Shown here: in pieces, positions 5,933 to 7,086 of the stretch | Layout: every line of letters starts with the position of its first letter | How positions within the stretch are numbered: position 1 is the first letter of the stretch | DNA from: DATESZ01 sp035283845 | GTDB taxonomy: Bacteria; Desulfobacterota; Syntrophia; Syntrophales; JACQWR01 | NCBI GenBank assembly: GCA_035283845.1 | Contig: DATESZ010000251.1 | Span: forward strand, 1 to 7,086 | DNA length: 7,086 nt | Direction of reading: 5' to 3' | The notes under the pieces: model-generated | Told to the model about the DNA's origin: nothing | The model's database searches: none | The model's input: only the letters and a program-made list of their open reading frames with translations | Made by a program: the position numbers and the translations under genes

Positions 5933-7086
5933 ATGGAGAAAGAAGTCAGACAAACAGATGTTTTAGTCATCGGTGGGGGGATTGCCGGTATTCGGGCGGC
6001 CATCGAAGCTCATGATAACGGAGCTGATGTCATCCTGGCCAACAAGGGGCCCTTTGGCAGGGATGGCGCTGCCGTGTGGATGGCCGGAGCGGGTTTTCAG
6101 GCTGCCCTGTATCCTCCTGACAGCCTTGAGCAGCATATAGAGGATACTATCAGAGGGGGGAAGTTTCTGAACAACCAGGAGCTTGTTAAGGAATTCCTGT
6201 CATTGGCTCCCAAGGCGCTGGAAGAAATTTCAAAATGGGGGATGAGGCTGGGGAAAAAGGGGGATAAGTTCTTGCAGGCGAGGTTGCCGGGGGAGACTTA
6301 CGCCAGAAGCATACATCATGAAAATTTCGGCACGATGCTGGGAGCAGAATATAGAAAGATCCTTCCCCGTCAGGTTAGGAGGAGAAAGAAGATCAAGGTG
6401 GTAGAAGATATATTTATTTTTGATCTTCTTAAAAACGAGGGAGAAGTGGTGGGAGCGATGGGACTTGATCTTGTCAAGGGAAGACCTGTAGTGATTCGGG
6501 CCAAAGCCACTATTCTGGCTACCGGCGGTTATATGGCCTGTTATTCCTTTAATACGGCAAATTCCACTTGTACAGGCGATGGCCATGCTGCCGCTTATCG
6601 AGCCGGAGTTACTATGACCGGCATGGAGTTTGTCCAATTCTTCCCTACCGCTGCGATTTGGCCGCTAACCGTTCATGGCGATATCTTCCCTTATGCTTTG
6701 TTACTATATATTTACGGCATGTTTTATAACAAGATGGGGGAAAGATTCATGGAGAGGTATTATCCTGTGGAGAAAGACTGGGCGACTCGTGAGGCTGTCT
6801 CGAGGGCTATTGCCAAGGAGGTCAGGGAGGGGAGGGGTTCTCCGCACGGCGGCGCCTATCTTTCCCTCAAACATATTCCCAGGAACCTGATGAGTGCCTT
6901 CCTTGAAGCCAATAAAGAATCCCTGTTTCTCCAGAGTTTAGAGAACGCCGGCTTTGATATCAGGGAAGATGCAATGGAGGTGGGACCCGGCGCTCACTAT
7001 GTTCAGGGGGGGTGCTGGATCGATGAAAAATGCAGGACGAATTTAGGGAGGCTTTATGCCATCGGCGAGGTAGGATCAGGAGGAAA
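5933..7086 (+). CDS. FAD-dependent flavoprotein of the fumarate reductase/succinate dehydrogenase fold (3' end outside window)
   Basis: The frame from ATG 5933 is open to the window edge (384 codons; no stop seen). It shows an N-terminal FAD site (VIGGGIAGIRAA, 12-23), ATGGY (196-200), TGDGHAAAYRAG (214-225), GAHYVQGG (353-360) and LYAIGEVGSGG (374-384), all typical of the FAD_binding_2 family, which includes fumarate reductases, succinate dehydrogenase, aspartate oxidase and APS reductase AprA. There is no His at the covalent-FAD position after the first nucleotide fold, so FAD is probably non-covalent. The conserved EFVQFHPT motif reads EFVQFFPT (232-239), so Phe237 replaces the substrate-site His. 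There is no signal peptide or haem motif in the visible part. AAAGAGG (5917-5923) lies nine bases upstream, and the gap from the previous gene is 18 bases. It probably reduces or oxidises an unsaturated or redox-cofactor substrate together with the upstream electron-transfer proteins, but the exact reaction is unknown. Confidence 0.93.
   Translation, partial: MEKEVRQTDVLVIGGGIAGIRAAIEAHDNGADVILANKGPFGRDGAAVWMAGAGFQAALYPPDSLEQHIEDTIRGGKFLNNQELVKEFLSLAPKALEEISKWGMRLGKKGDKFLQARLPGETYARSIHHENFGTMLGAEYRKILPRQVRRRKKIKVVEDIFIFDLLKNEGEVVGAMGLDLVKGRPVVIRAKATILATGGYMACYSFNTANSTCTGDGHAAAYRAGVTMTGMEFVQFFPTAAIWPLTVHGDIFPYALLLYIYGMFYNKMGERFMERYYPVEKDWATREAVSRAIAKEVREGRGSPHGGAYLSLKHIPRNLMSAFLEANKESLFLQSLENAGFDIREDAMEVGPGAHYVQGGCWIDEKCRTNLGRLYAIGEVGSGG

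Noticed and set aside
6230..6637. Antisense 135-codon open frame inside the flavoprotein gene.
   Set aside because: The + strand frame here has clear FAD-family motifs; the antisense product is low-complexity His/Ser-rich and unrecognisable.
6675..6890. Forward 71-codon frame overlapping the flavoprotein gene in another frame.
   Set aside because: The flavoprotein frame continues unbroken across it with conserved sequence; there is no ribosome site and no motif.

Overview
The window is a single-strand stretch of an anaerobe's redox operon. All genes lie on the + strand and are packed tightly: one 4-base overlap (ATGA), then gaps of 4, 2, 2 and 18 bases. No promoter, terminator, RNA gene, mobile element or CRISPR array is visible, and no stretch over 20 bases is free of coding sequence. 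The operon enters from the left edge (tail of an unidentified gene) and leaves through the right edge (flavoprotein cut off by the window).

Layout: (1) the last 20 codons of an unknown gene, 1-63; (2) an unrecognised 37-residue protein, 60-173; (3) a cytoplasmic DMSO-reductase-superfamily molybdo/tungstopterin oxidoreductase with an N-terminal [4Fe-4S] site, 178-2298; (4) a divergent aldehyde:ferredoxin oxidoreductase (AOR) family protein, normally tungsten-dependent, 2301-4277; (5) a GltD-type FAD/NAD(P) oxidoreductase with a two-cluster ferredoxin domain fused at its C-terminus, 4280-5914; (6) the first 384 codons of a FAD flavoprotein of the fumarate reductase/succinate dehydrogenase/aspartate oxidase fold, 5933 to the edge.

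The most interesting point is the combination. Two unrelated bis-pterin metalloenzymes are encoded back to back with an NAD(P)H/ferredoxin electron-transfer protein and a second flavoprotein. Three of the four large proteins depart from their textbook families. The AOR homologue has Asp where the third cluster cysteine should be and appears to lack the catalytic His and one pterin-motif Asp. The flavoprotein has Phe in place of the His of the FVQFHPT substrate-site motif. The GltD-like protein carries an extra ferredoxin. My inference is a soluble, low-potential electron-transfer system in which the GltD-ferredoxin fusion links NAD(P)(H) to the metalloenzymes. It recalls the AorABC (ferredoxin, tungsten subunit, FAD subunit) arrangement, but with AorA-like and AorC-like functions in one chain and an added molybdopterin enzyme and flavoprotein. 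The substrate cannot be read from the sequence.

Organism: iron-sulfur and pterin enzymes of this kind, no Tat export signals and strong GGAGG-type ribosome sites point to a strict anaerobe, such as a syntrophic or sulfate-reducing Desulfobacterota member or an anaerobic Firmicute. The sequence does not settle which.
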